Made by a program: the position numbers and the translations under genes. Below the pieces are notes generated by a model. It did not search any database. It worked only from the letters and a program-made list of their open reading frames with translations, and had not been told where the DNA came from. Shown here one piece after another: positions 34,203 to 43,750 of a stretch of 51,611 bases of DNA (its first letter is position 1; the number at the start of each line of letters is the position of its first letter). Location of the stretch: positions 1 through 51,611 of the forward strand of contig DUAG01000080.1 of assembly GCA_012960925.1 (NCBI GenBank), in the 5' to 3' direction. The stretch is from Candidatus Manganitrophaceae bacterium (GTDB taxonomy: Bacteria > Nitrospirota > Nitrospiria > SBBL01 > JAADHI01).

Positions 34203-34799
34203 GTGAAGCACTACTCTGTGGAATATGTAAAAGGCACTCCCATTTGGGATGACGGGCCGCGGGATCGGCTGCCTGAGATTGCCATGATCGGGCGGTCAAA
34301 TGTTGGAAAGTCCTCGTTGATCAATTATCTCCTGGGACATAAAATCGCCTATATTTCCAGAACGCCTGGGAAGACACAGTTGATTCACTACTTCAGAATC
34401 AATCAGGCCTTTTATCTGGTGGATCTACCCGGCTATGGTTATGCCCGTGTCCCGAAAGGGCAGCGGGAGCAGTTTGGAGCGATGATTGAGGACTATCTCT
34501 CCAAGCGGGAAATGCTCCGGGCCGTTGTCATGTTGATTGATCTTCGGCATCCTGGCCAGGCGATTGATCTCCAGGTAAAAGAATGGCTGAACGCAATTCA
34601 GCTTGACACCCTCTATGTCGCGACAAAAGGGGATAAGATCAAGCGTTCGCAACGAAAAAAACAGTCCGATGAGGTCAAGAATATATTTGGAATTTCAAAC
34701 CTGGTGATCACATCAACCCTAAAAAAAGAGGGAAAAGAAGCGCTTTGGGAGGAGATCGAGTCAGTCTTATCAAAAACATCCCATGAGAGTGAAGGGTGA
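34203..34799 (+). CDS. engB: Ribosome-biogenesis GTPase EngB (YsxC/YihA)
   Basis: 198 aa, usual family length, with G1 GRSNVGKSS, G2 RTPGKTQ, G3 DLPGYGYA and G4 TKGDK (often TKADK). GTG start; the only ATG upstream is out of frame. It assists assembly of the large ribosomal subunit. Single gene, convergent with surA. Confidence 0.93.
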   Translation: MKHYSVEYVKGTPIWDDGPRDRLPEIAMIGRSNVGKSSLINYLLGHKIAYISRTPGKTQLIHYFRINQAFYLVDLPGYGYARVPKGQREQFGAMIEDYLSKREMLRAVVMLIDLRHPGQAIDLQVKEWLNAIQLDTLYVATKGDKIKRSQRKKQSDEVKNIFGISNLVITSTLKKEGKEALWEEIESVLSKTSHESEG

Positions 34800-34927
34800 A
34801 TGGGGAAAGGTGAAGGGTTCAGCACCTCCCTGTCTTTCTTCAGAACTAGGCACGAGGAACCCAGCCCACAGGTTAAAGGCTTTCTAAGAGTCTACGGCCT
34901 TCAGCCTATTCACCTGAATCTTTACAA

Positions 34928-35911
34928 TTACTTTATTTCAACGAAGGAACGCTCCCACAACTCATCCAGCCATTTTCTCCGAAGGTGTTCTCTCTTTTCC
35001 GAGATAACTATCTCTTCAATTTCAGGACGCACCTGCTCGAGAGGACGCAGGCGCCCTTCCTGTCGCTCCTGGACCTTGAATATGTGAAAGCCCATGGGCG
35101 TTCGAACCAGGGGACTGATCTCTCCCTCCCCAAGATTGAAAACCACCCGGCCAATCGGAACAGCGAGATCCCCTTTATTGAAGAATCCAAGATCTCCCCC
35201 TCTCTGGGCTTCAGGCCCGTCACTATATTTCTGGACAAGCTGAAAGAACGCAGACTCTTTTTTTGCTTCGGAAAGAACCCTCTCCGCTTCCATCCGGACC
35301 TCTTCAATCTGCTCTGCGGTCGATGTCTCTGAAACACGAAACAGGATCTGTCGGAGTCGAATCCGGTCTGTCAGTTTAAACCGCTCCGGATGATCCTGGT
35401 AGTAGGCCTGAACATCTACATCCATGAGGAGCATCTTTGACTCGACCTCACGATTGATTAATTTTAAGGCAATCAAACGGTTTTCCAGATTACTCACGTA
35501 CCGATCCCACGTAATGTTTCCTTGAGAGACCGCAGATCTCAGCGCCGACCGGTCGGGGAATTTATTCTGGCGTGCGATATCGTTCAAGGCAAAATCCAAT
35601 TCAGAATCAGAAACACGGACCCCTCTCCGGCTTGCCTCTTGAAGAATGAGTTTTTCCTCAATCATCAAACTCAACAACCTTTTTTGGTAAAATGGGAGGT
35701 CCTCATCCAAGATCACTTGACCTCTTTCCAAAGGTGTCATTCCAGCCGATTGTGCAGCAAGATCAAGATCACTCTGCGTGATAATTTCACGATTGACCAC
35801 GGCCACGATACGATCAATCAGGACCGCACCCCATACGGGATGGATGGCCCAACTCAGGAGGAGCGTTCCCCAGAGAACGGGCCTAAGAAAATCTGAGAAG
35901 AAGTTCTTCAT
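34928..35911 (-). CDS. surA: SurA-like periplasmic peptidyl-prolyl isomerase/chaperone
   Basis: 327 aa. Signal peptide (about residues 1-28), SurA N-domain (DRIVAVVNREIITQSDLD...), one parvulin domain (IRLRQILFRV, GGDLGFFNKGDL, VRTPMGFHIFKVQER), and a C-terminal helix. E. coli SurA has two parvulin domains; the single-domain form is common elsewhere. It escorts outer-membrane proteins to BAM. A near-ideal GGAGGTGATC precedes the ATG. It overlaps the preceding gene by 29 nt. Confidence 0.9.
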   Translation of the reverse strand: MKNFFSDFLRPVLWGTLLLSWAIHPVWGAVLIDRIVAVVNREIITQSDLDLAAQSAGMTPLERGQVILDEDLPFYQKRLLSLMIEEKLILQEASRRGVRVSDSELDFALNDIARQNKFPDRSALRSAVSQGNITWDRYVSNLENRLIALKLINREVESKMLLMDVDVQAYYQDHPERFKLTDRIRLRQILFRVSETSTAEQIEEVRMEAERVLSEAKKESAFFQLVQKYSDGPEAQRGGDLGFFNKGDLAVPIGRVVFNLGEGEISPLVRTPMGFHIFKVQERQEGRLRPLEQVRPEIEEIVISEKREHLRRKWLDELWERSFVEIK

Positions 35912-36827
35912 TGATGATCACCTCCGTGCGACGCCTTAATTTTTCTATCCATTCAAGAAAGAGTCGTTCTTTTTCTTCTTCGAGAAGAACCCGCTGAATC
36001 TCCTCTTTAACGAGATCAAAATGAAGAATTCGTGGCGGATGACGATCTTCCACCTTCACAAGATGATACCCAAAAGGGGTCTTGATGACCGGACTGACAG
36101 CCCCGATTTCAGAATCGAAAAGGACATCGAATTTAATCGGAATTTCAGACCGGCTCAGATAACCGAGATCTCCTCCCGCCCCGAGTTGGGAGACCTTTGA
36201 AAATTCTCTGACCGCTAGTGTAAAGTCCTTGCCCGCGAGGATAGAAAGGCGAAGATCTTCCGCCTCACCTTGCGTCTCGACGACGATTTGTCGGAGTCTC
36301 ACCTCTTCTCCACGATGCCACTTCTCCGGATAACCTTCATAGTATCGGCGTGTTTCCTCCAGGGTGATGTGTGCCTGGTCCCGGATCACCTGCTCAAGCA
36401 GCCTCTCTATGAGAAGGTTTTCCCGCGTTGCGCTTTCCCACCCACCCCGGGTAATGCCTTCCTCCGCGAGAGACTGAAGGAAGACCACCTCTTCTTTTCC
36501 ATTTTTCATTTCACTCAATCTTTTCTGAAGCGCTTCATCGGAGATCCGGAGCTCAAGGCGGCGTGCCTCCTGAAGAAGCATCTTCCTTTCGATCAATTGG
36601 GCCAGAAGATTTCTTCTCAATCGTAAATGCTCCCGGGCCGAAGTCCCGGATGAATCGTTCCCGGCCCTCTCTCCCTTCCCATAAATCGTAACGAGAAGGT
36701 CCTGAGTCGTAATCTCTTCATGATTGACCCGCGCCAGGGTCGCCAGCCGCACTGTCTCTTTTTCCTGCCAGCATCCTGAGGCCAGGAGAACCAGAGAAAG
36801 TGATCCAAGAAGTCCCAAGGTCCGCAA
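35883..36827 (-). CDS. PrsA/SurA-like parvulin lipoprotein
   Basis: About 314 aa. Starting at TTG 36827 the product begins MRTLGLLGSLSLVLLASGC, a clean lipoprotein signal, followed by a SurA-N/PrsA-type region (ARVNHEEITTQDLLVTIYGKG) and a parvulin domain (VRLRQIVVET, AGGDLGYLSRSEI, KTPFGYHLVKVEDR). The frame stays open for 70 more codons upstream, but those lie in a family B repeat. The likely start and a possible AAGG site fall inside the repeat's terminal hairpin (36814-36839). Function: folding of secreted or outer-membrane proteins. It is followed by surA. Confidence 0.8.
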   Translation of the reverse strand: MRTLGLLGSLSLVLLASGCWQEKETVRLATLARVNHEEITTQDLLVTIYGKGERAGNDSSGTSAREHLRLRRNLLAQLIERKMLLQEARRLELRISDEALQKRLSEMKNGKEEVVFLQSLAEEGITRGGWESATRENLLIERLLEQVIRDQAHITLEETRRYYEGYPEKWHRGEEVRLRQIVVETQGEAEDLRLSILAGKDFTLAVREFSKVSQLGAGGDLGYLSRSEIPIKFDVLFDSEIGAVSPVIKTPFGYHLVKVEDRHPPRILHFDLVKEEIQRVLLEEEKERLFLEWIEKLRRRTEVIINEELLLRFS

Positions 36828-36957
36828 TTGGACCTTGGGCAAACCGTCAAGTCGCCTGAAAGACAAGGCAAGAAGGCATAAGGGCGACCGAGGCGTACTC
36901 ACTCGTACGGTGAGGAGACCTTTGGCCGATAACGCAGTATTTTCAGGCGGATGGGTC
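36814..36957. repeat. Intergenic palindromic repeat, family B, copy 2
   Basis: Hairpin CCCAAGGTCC-GCAATT-GGACCTTGGG (36814-36839) followed by AAACCGTCAAGTCGCCTGAA and further bases to ATTTTCAGGCG near 36948. This is the same order as the reverse complement of 21846-21968. It lies between the mfd stop and the lipoprotein gene and overlaps the 5' end of the latter. Inner GTAC pairs at 36896-36907 form the tip. Confidence 0.75.
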
Positions 36958-36973
36958 TCGCCCCAGACCAACA

Positions 36974-39900
36974 TTATCCCCCTCTCTTCTGTAAGACCTT
37001 CAGGCAATGCGCGGTCTCTAAAAAGAGGTCTTCCCATGCCTTGCTCCTCGGTTTCAGTTCAAATGAATAGGGGGAGGTAAAATGAATCTTCCCCTTGAAC
37101 TGCTTCAAAACCCGTTGAAGATCACCTTCCGTCAAGGGGGTCGATTCATCGAAGACAAAGAGTATCGTTTTATCCTGCTCCTCAATTTGCGTGATGCAAA
37201 TCGGTAAGGCCAGCTTTTTCAATTGAATGATCTGTAAAAGGTGGTTTAAAGGGTCTGGAATATGACCATAGCGGTCCTCTAACTCTGCCCGAATCGCTTC
37301 CACCTCTGAAAGACCCTGGCAACTTGAAAGACGTTTGTAGATCACAAGGCGCTGATAGGAATCAGAGATATAATCATCTGGAATAAAAGCAGAAATACTG
37401 AATTGGAGCGAGGGTTCGATCTCTTTTTCGGTCGGCGTGCCTTTCAATTCCTGGACCATCTCATCAATCATTCTCAGGTAGAGTTCAAAACCAATCGCCG
37501 CAATCTGTCCCGATTGTTCCTGCCCCAACAGATTTCCTGCCCCCCGGATTTCCAGATCACGCGCCGCAATCCTGAATCCCGAACCCAGTTCGGTAAATTC
37601 CTGAATGGCCTGCAGGCGCTGGCGGGATTCCTCCGTCAGGATACGTCCCTCGCGCACCAGAAGATAGGCATAGGCCTGTTCTCCTGAACGTCCAACTCTT
37701 CCTCGAAGCTGGTAGAGTTCCGCCAGTCCAAAGCGCTCCGCATCATTGATAATGATGGTATTAGCAGAGGGAACGTCAATCCCGGATTCGATGATCGTGG
37801 TCGTCACCAAGAGATTGTATTCCTTCGAAAGAAACTTGATCATGACCTCTTCGAGAGCCTGCACACTCATCTGCCCGTGTGCGATCCCGATTCTGGCCTC
37901 CGGGATCAGTTCAGCAAGAAAGGTTCCGATCTGGTCGATGCTATTCACTCGGTTATGGACGAAGAAGACCTGACCGCCACGCACCAATTCCCTGAAAATC
38001 GCCTCCCGAATAATCCCTGCATCGAAAGGGGACAATATGGTCCGGACAGCAAGCCGGTCAGCCGGCGCGGTTTCGATCACAGAGAGGTCGCGCACCTTCG
38101 CCAGCGCCATCTGCAAGGTCCGGGGGATCGGGGTGGCCGTGAGGGTCAGGACATCGACCTGCTTGCGTATCTGCTTCATCCGCTCTTTATGGCGAACACC
38201 AAAGCGGTGTTCTTCATCGATCACCAGCAGGCCCAGATCCCGAAATCTGATATCCCCCTGAAGAAGACGATGTGTCCCGATCAGGATATCAACGCGTCCC
38301 TCTCCCAGGGCGGCGATGATCTCTTTCTGCTCTCGGCGCGAGCGAAAACGGCTGATGACCTCCACACGGATCGGAAAAGGGGCGAAGCGTTTCACAAAGG
38401 TCTGGAAGTGCTGCTGGGCCAGAAGGGTGGTGGGGACAACGATTGCGGTCTGCTTATTATCCATCACCGCGTGAAAGGCCGCCCGCATCGCCACCTCGGT
38501 TTTCCCGTAACCGACATCTCCGCAGACAAGACGGTCCATCGGTTTCGGTTTTTCCATGTCGCGAATAACCTCCTGGATCGATCGGAGTTGATCCGGAGTC
38601 TCCTCATATTCAAACGAAGCGGCAAATTCCTCGGCCATGGACTCCGGGGTTGAAAAGGCATGGCCCTCGACCACTTCCCGCTGGGCATAAAGATTAAGAA
38701 GTTCCTGCGTCATCTCCCTGATCTCGCTGCGGACCCGCGCCTTCGTCTTGCTCCATGAGCCGCCCCCCAGTCGATCCAGGCGGGGAGGTTTTCCTTCCAA
38801 ACCGACATACCGCTGGACCAGCTCAAAAGAATCAAGCGGGACATAGACCTTGTCTCCCTTGGCATATTCAAGTACCAGAAAATCGGACTCCTGTTGAGGA
38901 CCTCTTTCCTCCTGGCGGATTGCAAGGCGTTTCAAGCCGACAAAACGGCCAATCCCATGATGGACATGGACCACATAGTCAGAGGGTTTTAAATCCTTAA
39001 ACGATGAGAGAAAGCTTTCCCGGTTGTCCTTCTCGCCCGCTGCCCGGGCATGGGACTTCTGTGGACGGGGACGGGAGACACGGCCGCTTCCGAACAATGA
39101 TTTTTCAATCAGAAAAATGGCTTTCACCTGAGGGAGAGAAAATCCTTCTGAAATCGGCCCGACCGCTAAGAAGATCGGCGCAGGGAATGAGATTGCAATC
39201 CCCTTTTCGCCCTTCCATAGGGCCCAGGGGATCTCATGATCAGAAAAAAGGTGTTGGAATCGGGTGAGCTGACCTTCATTCCTGACCGAAACCATGACCA
39301 TGTGGTCGCGCCGAAGTGCGTCCAATATCTTGATCATCTCGGAAAAGGGTTGGCCGGGTCGGTCCAGCCCAAGGGAGGAGACAGAATGCGTATCGAATGT
39401 GAATCGTTCAACACCCCGTTCCTGTCTTAAGGAAAGCGATTCAAGATCGATGGTCATGCCGCCAGATCCCGCATCCGCAAGATGCGTCAAGGGAAGATAG
39501 AGGTCCTCCACCTTCGGATGCTTCGCGTTTCGTTTTCTCGCAAAAAGAGCGCCGTCTTCTGCCTCCTCAAGGAAGCGTTTTCCCTTTTGAACGACCTCAT
39601 CAGGCTCATCAAAGACAAGAATGGCCTCTGAGGAGAGATAGGCTGAAAAGGGGGTCTGGTAATAACGGGGGTCCAGAATATCTTCCCGTCCCGGAATGAC
39701 CTCAACCATATCGATCGGTTTGATTGACTTCTGTGATTCCGGGTCAAAGGCCCGGATCGATTCAATCTGGTCTCCAAAAAATTCAATCCGAATCGGGTGC
39801 GTCGCGGTCGGCGGAAATAGATCTATGATTCCTCCCCGAACAGCAAGCTCTCCATATTGCGTCACCCCGCCGGAAACCTCGTAACCGACTTTACCCAGAC

Positions 39901-40378
39901 CTTCGATCAATGATTCCATGGAAAGGGAATCACCGACCCGGATGACTTCGTGATGTTCACTCAGGAAGGCCCTGGAAACCACTTTTTGGAGAAAGGCCTC
40001 AATCGAGGTGACGACGCAGGCCGCGGGACCCGACGCCAGGCAATGAAGTGTTGCCAATCGTTGGGCAATCCAGTCCGGCCGCGGCGCGGCAGGTTCATAG
40101 GGAAGGATATCCCAAGGAGGAAAGAAAAGAAGTTCAAAAGATAGAGGTGGAGGAAGCGGATCAATCTCAACAAAGAACCGGATCTCCTGGAAGATTTGCT
40201 CCGCCTGGGCATAAGACGGTGCTACGAGGCAAAAAGATTTTCCCTCTCGAATAAGGGAGGCCAGGAAAAAGGCTTCAGATGACCCCCAGAGGCCGTTCAC
40301 CTTGATCTTTGAGGCCCCTCCCTCAATCGCTTCCATCACTGGGGAAAAATAGGATGCCTTAAGCTGATGGATCGTCAT
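36974..40378 (-). CDS. mfd: Transcription-repair coupling factor Mfd
   Basis: 1134 aa, normal length. UvrB-like N-terminal domains ([26 protein letters not shown]), the CarD-like RNA-polymerase-binding domain (about residues 490-560, [17 protein letters not shown]), the helicase core with Walker [14 protein letters not shown] box ([10 protein letters not shown]) and [13 protein letters not shown], and the C-terminal TRCF domain. It displaces stalled RNA polymerase and recruits UvrA. The ATG at 40378 overlaps the stop of rfaE2 (ATGA). Confidence 0.95.
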   Translation of the reverse strand: MTIHQLKASYFSPVMEAIEGGASKIKVNGLWGSSEAFFLASLIREGKSFCLVAPSYAQAEQIFQEIRFFVEIDPLPPPLSFELLFFPPWDILPYEPAAPRPDWIAQRLATLHCLASGPAACVVTSIEAFLQKVVSRAFLSEHHEVIRVGDSLSMESLIEGLGKVGYEVSGGVTQYGELAVRGGIIDLFPPTATHPIRIEFFGDQIESIRAFDPESQKSIKPIDMVEVIPGREDILDPRYYQTPFSAYLSSEAILVFDEPDEVVQKGKRFLEEAEDGALFARKRNAKHPKVEDLYLPLTHLADAGSGGMTIDLESLSLRQERGVERFTFDTHSVSSLGLDRPGQPFSEMIKILDALRRDHMVMVSVRNEGQLTRFQHLFSDHEIPWALWKGEKGIAISFPAPIFLAVGPISEGFSLPQVKAIFLIEKSLFGSGRVSRPRPQKSHARAAGEKDNRESFLSSFKDLKPSDYVVHVHHGIGRFVGLKRLAIRQEERGPQQESDFLVLEYAKGDKVYVPLDSFELVQRYVGLEGKPPRLDRLGGGSWSKTKARVRSEIREMTQELLNLYAQREVVEGHAFSTPESMAEEFAASFEYEETPDQLRSIQEVIRDMEKPKPMDRLVCGDVGYGKTEVAMRAAFHAVMDNKQTAIVVPTTLLAQQHFQTFVKRFAPFPIRVEVISRFRSRREQKEIIAALGEGRVDILIGTHRLLQGDIRFRDLGLLVIDEEHRFGVRHKERMKQIRKQVDVLTLTATPIPRTLQMALAKVRDLSVIETAPADRLAVRTILSPFDAGIIREAIFRELVRGGQVFFVHNRVNSIDQIGTFLAELIPEARIGIAHGQMSVQALEEVMIKFLSKEYNLLVTTTIIESGIDVPSANTIIINDAERFGLAELYQLRGRVGRSGEQAYAYLLVREGRILTEESRQRLQAIQEFTELGSGFRIAARDLEIRGAGNLLGQEQSGQIAAIGFELYLRMIDEMVQELKGTPTEKEIEPSLQFSISAFIPDDYISDSYQRLVIYKRLSSCQGLSEVEAIRAELEDRYGHIPDPLNHLLQIIQLKKLALPICITQIEEQDKTILFVFDESTPLTEGDLQRVLKQFKGKIHFTSPYSFELKPRSKAWEDLFLETAHCLKVLQKRGG

Positions 40379-40887
40379 ACCGTCCCGGTCCTGGAAGTGG
40401 CAGGATCGAGTGAACCTTCTAAGATCCGTTCGATCAGACCCGTTGTCGAGGCCCCCCGGACAAGCTTGATCCGAACAACTTTCCCGCCGCGTGCCTCTAC
40501 CTCTTTTCTCCCGACGATATCTTCCAAAGACCAATCGCCCCCTTTGACCAGTATATCCGGCCCCAGTGTATTGATCAATCTTAGAGGCGTCTTTCCTGAG
40601 AAAAGAAGTAAATAATCGACACAGGATAAAGCCGCAAGGACCTCAAGCCGCTCTCTTTGCGGGACAATGGGCCGCTGTTTGCCTTTCAGAGCGCGAACCG
40701 ATTGATCGGAATTGACAGCAATAATTAAGGCATCTCCCAGGGCCCGTGCTGCTGAGAGATATCGGACATGACCGACATGCAGGATGTCAAAACAGCCGTT
40801 GGTAAAGACCACCTTCTTGCCTTTTTTTTGGAGGACGCGAACCCGCTTCTGGAGTTCGGCCAAAGTCATGACCTTAGCATTTTTCAT
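40375..40887 (-). CDS. rfaE2: D-glycero-beta-D-manno-heptose 1-phosphate adenylyltransferase
   Basis: 170 aa; the nucleotidyltransferase half of HldE as a separate protein. Motifs [17 protein letters not shown] (HxGH) and VKGGDW, with a C-terminal GxSTT-like [12 protein letters not shown]. It makes ADP-heptose for the LPS inner core, supporting a Gram-negative envelope. The kinase half is not in the window. The start codon lies 3 bp from repeat A3, so that repeat forms its upstream region. Confidence 0.92.
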   Translation of the reverse strand: MKNAKVMTLAELQKRVRVLQKKGKKVVFTNGCFDILHVGHVRYLSAARALGDALIIAVNSDQSVRALKGKQRPIVPQRERLEVLAALSCVDYLLLFSGKTPLRLINTLGPDILVKGGDWSLEDIVGRKEVEARGGKVVRIKLVRGASTTGLIERILEGSLDPATSRTGTV

Positions 40888-40889
40888 TT

Positions 40890-41030
40890 GTAACGTTTCA
40901 TCTCACCCATCTTTTTCTCAATGACTGCGTTGCTGGGGTGCTCAAAGCCTCGCATATAACCTATACGCTCCATTTTTCCGCTCCTCGTGCCTTGCCCTTG
41001 AGAAAAATCTAGGCAAGCTGAATCGTTACA
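40890..41030. repeat. Intergenic palindromic repeat, family A, copy 3
   Basis: Arms begin TGTAACGTTTCA (40889) and end TGAATCGTTACA (41030). The centre has CCTCGCATATAACCTATACG and CTCCTCGTGCCTTGCCC, matching copies 1 and 2; TCTAGGCAAGCTGAA is shared with copy 2. The stop codon of the leftward gene at 41026-41028 (TAA) is the TGTAACG of this arm, and the other arm ends at the rfaE2 start. Confidence 0.78.
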
Positions 41031-41994
41031 TTTCATTTTTCTTCTCTTCGGAGTCCAGCTCGGCAAGAAGCCCGGCGATCAGGAGCGGCACCATGATCTC
41101 ATGATGGCCGGTCAGTGAATATCCTTTCCCGTGGCGTTGCGTCGGTCGTTTTACAACATTGATGAGAGGTCGATAATGCTGAATAAAATCCATGTTGACC
41201 ACGGTGAAATCCTGGACCGTCCGGCCAAGGTTTCTCGAAAGGGAAAGGGCCTTTAGAAAGATTTCCGGGAGCAGAACGGCCGAACCAATGTTCAGATAAA
41301 CGCCCCCCTCCAATTTTGCCACACACTCGGTATAGCGGCGAAAATCGAGGAACGATCCCTTCCCGATCGCGGCCCCATCTGCAGTGGGATGCATGTGGAT
41401 GATATCCATCCCGATCGCCACATGAACCGTCACCGGGACACCCAGACGCGCCCCGGCCGCCAGAAGACTGTATTTTGTATGGGGAAACTTCCCTTCAAGG
41501 ATCATCGCGCCGACAGCTTCACCGATTCCAACTCCTTCAGCAGCCCCTTTTGCGATCGCGCGATTTAAATAGGTCGCCGTCTCTTCTGCCATGCCAAAGC
41601 GTCCATCTTCCAGTTCAGCAGCCACATCTTCAGAGGTGGAACCAATATAGGCCAATTCAAAATCATGAATAATCCCTGCACCATTCAAGGCGATAGACGA
41701 GACAATTCCGCGCTCCATGAGATCAATAATCAGCGGGTTTAATCCCACCTTGATCACATGGGCCCCGAGCGCCAGAGAAATCATCTTGTCCTGACGATGG
41801 GCCCTGGCCATCGCAGCAATGATCTCGCGCAAATCCTTTGCCGCCAGAATATGCGGTAAGGCGTCCAGAAAAGAGGTGATCCCCTTGCCGGAAGAGAGCG
41901 GGGTGGCCAGATCTTCTTTGCGGACCTTGCTGACGCGATCTTTTATGGAATAGGTCTTCAGCGCCTCCCAGGGGAGCGGCTCTATTTTTTTCAA
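41026..41994 (-). CDS. Deoxyhypusine synthase-like protein
   Basis: 322 aa, soluble. Segments such as MISLALGAHVIKVGLNPLII followed by DLMERGIVSSIALNGAGIIHDFE, and later TVHVAIGMDIIHMHP, resemble the Rossmann-type core of deoxyhypusine synthase, where a membrane-free NAD-dependent enzyme moves an aminobutyl group. Bacteria lack the eIF5A target, so the substrate is unknown; a polyamine-related role (e.g. homospermidine) is possible. The assignment rests on motif likeness. It overlaps sirC by 4 nt. Its last codons and stop run into repeat A3. Confidence 0.55.
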   Translation of the reverse strand: MKKIEPLPWEALKTYSIKDRVSKVRKEDLATPLSSGKGITSFLDALPHILAAKDLREIIAAMARAHRQDKMISLALGAHVIKVGLNPLIIDLMERGIVSSIALNGAGIIHDFELAYIGSTSEDVAAELEDGRFGMAEETATYLNRAIAKGAAEGVGIGEAVGAMILEGKFPHTKYSLLAAGARLGVPVTVHVAIGMDIIHMHPTADGAAIGKGSFLDFRRYTECVAKLEGGVYLNIGSAVLLPEIFLKALSLSRNLGRTVQDFTVVNMDFIQHYRPLINVVKRPTQRHGKGYSLTGHHEIMVPLLIAGLLAELDSEEKKNEM

Positions 41995-42437
41995 ATGATA
42001 ACTCCTTTTAGGGAATCTCTTATCTTGACGGAGCGGCGGGGATCTTTCCCCCCGGTAGAGACCGCGACCGTGACATCACGCTTGGTATAAAGGGCCGGGA
42101 GAATAAAATTACCCGGCACAGATTGATCAGCAACGTTGATCCACACCTTTTTTTGCTCGGCTTCGTCCTCGACGGCTTGATTCACTCGATCTCTGTCGGT
42201 CGCCGTAAAAGCGATGGCGGCCTGATCTAGATCCCCTTTTCGGTAAGCCCGCTGAATGTGCCTGATTTTTTTCCGGGAGACCCAGGCGGCCAGGCGACGT
42301 GTAACCTCCGGACTGACAACCGTCACATCGGCACCGGCCTTCAGTAGGGTGGCCACCTTCCGTTCGGCCACAGGCCCGCCTCCAACGACAACCGCGCGCC
42401 GTGCTTTCAAATCAAGGAAAATAGGGTAATAACGCAT
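41991..42437 (-). CDS. Precorrin-2 dehydrogenase/siroheme synthase N-terminal domain
   Basis: 148 aa with the Rossmann motif VVVGGGPVAERKVATLLKAG and the family signature VNVADQSVPGNFILPAL (here WINVAD...). It resembles SirC/Met8/CysG-N, which oxidises precorrin-2 to sirohydrochlorin with NAD. The chain stops soon after TVAVSTGGKDPRRSVKIRD, so the C-terminal dimerisation and helical part (about 60 residues) is short or absent. It lies 3 nt after the bamD-like stop. Confidence 0.82.
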   Translation of the reverse strand: MRYYPIFLDLKARRAVVVGGGPVAERKVATLLKAGADVTVVSPEVTRRLAAWVSRKKIRHIQRAYRKGDLDQAAIAFTATDRDRVNQAVEDEAEQKKVWINVADQSVPGNFILPALYTKRDVTVAVSTGGKDPRRSVKIRDSLKGVII

Positions 42438-42440
42438 TTT

Positions 42441-43181
42441 CTAGGAGTCTAAAGGAAGGGGTGCCGCGAGCGAGATTCGCACCTTTTCGCTCTTCCGGAT
42501 GTAAGGAGACTCAGGGTATTCGCTGAGGAGACGTTGAAAAGCCTCAGCAGAGGCCTGCCGGTTTCCGGCATCGTAGTGGGAAAGACCAAGATAATAGAGG
42601 GTTTTTTCAATAAGGGGCCCGGCCCCTCCCCCTCCAAAGACCTTTTGAAAACGTGCAACTGCCGCCGGGTAAACCTCCGTCCTATAATAAAAAAAACCAA
42701 CATTGAAATGATGTTCGGCCCGGCGGAGTCTGAGTAGGACGATCTTTTTCCCTGCATCATCGACATAAAGACTTCTGGGATAATTGGCCACCACCTTTTG
42801 CAATGCAGCCATGGCTTTTTCCATCGGCTCCGGGTCGCGGTCGATGGCGTGCATTTGCTTATAATAGCTCAGTCCAAGACGATATTGAGCAAAGGAGGCC
42901 ATCCGGTTGAAAGGATGGAGTGTCAGAAAACGCTGGAACTCTGCCACGGCTTCATCGTATTCTTTTTTTACAAAATGTGCCTCTCCGCGTTTCAGAAGGG
43001 TCAAGGCATCAAAAATGTTATCAACATCTTCCGATGAGACATCGACAATATCCTCATCAATCCCCAACAAGGAGAGAAGCTCTGACTTTTCCTCTGTACC
43101 GGCACACCCGGCCATGAGAAAAAATACAAGGAGGACGGATGCCCAGGACCCGATCTTTTTTCGAAGGGAAGACTTTTCCAT
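42441..43181 (-). CDS. bamD: BamD-like TPR lipoprotein of the outer-membrane assembly complex
   Basis: 246 aa from ATG 43181. The signal ends in a lipobox (FFLMAGC, Cys about residue 24), followed by TPR-type repeats: RGEAHFVKKEYDEAVAEFQR, FAQYRLGLSYYKQM, VDDAGKKIVLLRLRRAEHHF and ALYYLGLSHYDAG-like units. Pattern and length match BamD/YfiO. No good Shine-Dalgarno site precedes this ATG; in-frame TTG and ATG starts exist 15 and 42 bp upstream. It heads a leftward group with sirC, rfaE2, mfd and the parvulins. Confidence 0.8.
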   Translation of the reverse strand: MEKSSLRKKIGSWASVLLVFFLMAGCAGTEEKSELLSLLGIDEDIVDVSSEDVDNIFDALTLLKRGEAHFVKKEYDEAVAEFQRFLTLHPFNRMASFAQYRLGLSYYKQMHAIDRDPEPMEKAMAALQKVVANYPRSLYVDDAGKKIVLLRLRRAEHHFNVGFFYYRTEVYPAAVARFQKVFGGGGAGPLIEKTLYYLGLSHYDAGNRQASAEAFQRLLSEYPESPYIRKSEKVRISLAAPLPLDS

Positions 43182-43381
43182 AGGATTTATGACCAATAGA
43201 TAAACACTCCCCGAAGCGCCCATCGGAGAACTACGCCTTGATAATGCTGACCAAAAAGTAGCAGATATCAGAACAAAGCGCAAGAATCTATTTTTAACCT
43301 GAGATCGGAGATTGGATCTTGGGTTAAACTTGTCCATTGGAGTTTTTTCAGTCATTTCAAATCACTTCCGTCCCGGAAAGG

Positions 43382-43597
43382 TCAGTTCTGAAACGGCCGA
43401 TTTATCCAGGGCACCTTTCCGATCTCCACCAGGCGGCGATATTGTGCATGGGTGGTCCTGGCCAGGGGGAGATCCAAGCCTTGTTGCTCCGCAGGTTGCA
43501 ATGCGATGCCGTAATCTTTGGCCGCATGCTCTACAGAGAAAGATAATATCAAAGTATCAAGGAAAATATATTTCATTGAATCTCCCGGCCTGTACAT
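43382..43597 (-). pseudogene. Remnant of a 3-hydroxyisobutyrate dehydrogenase-like C-terminus
   Basis: The frame reads SFSVEHAAKDYGIALQPAEQ then LPLARTTHAQYRRLVE, similar to the C-terminal NAD-binding domain 11 of beta-hydroxyacid dehydrogenases (typically FSLxLMxKDLxLAL...). The preceding 15 residues do not fit and the N-terminal NAD domain is missing. I regard it as a decayed gene fragment. The rest of the 43182-43750 interval shows nothing else I can support. Confidence 0.4.
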
Positions 43598-43750
43598 ATC
43601 GGTGTATTTCTACAAGTTAAATTTTGTAAGTTGCCCTTTGTGCTGGTAAACTGCATGAGGTTTACCTTGGAGAACTTCAAGAAACCCTAATGATATATTT
43701 ATATTGTATTCTGAACGATTATCGTCTTTTTGATAGAGAGGATGCCTCCA

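Noticed and set aside
37403..37687. Plus-strand frames across mfd (also 37877-38653)
   Set aside because: Antisense to strongly conserved helicase motifs of Mfd; no start signals.
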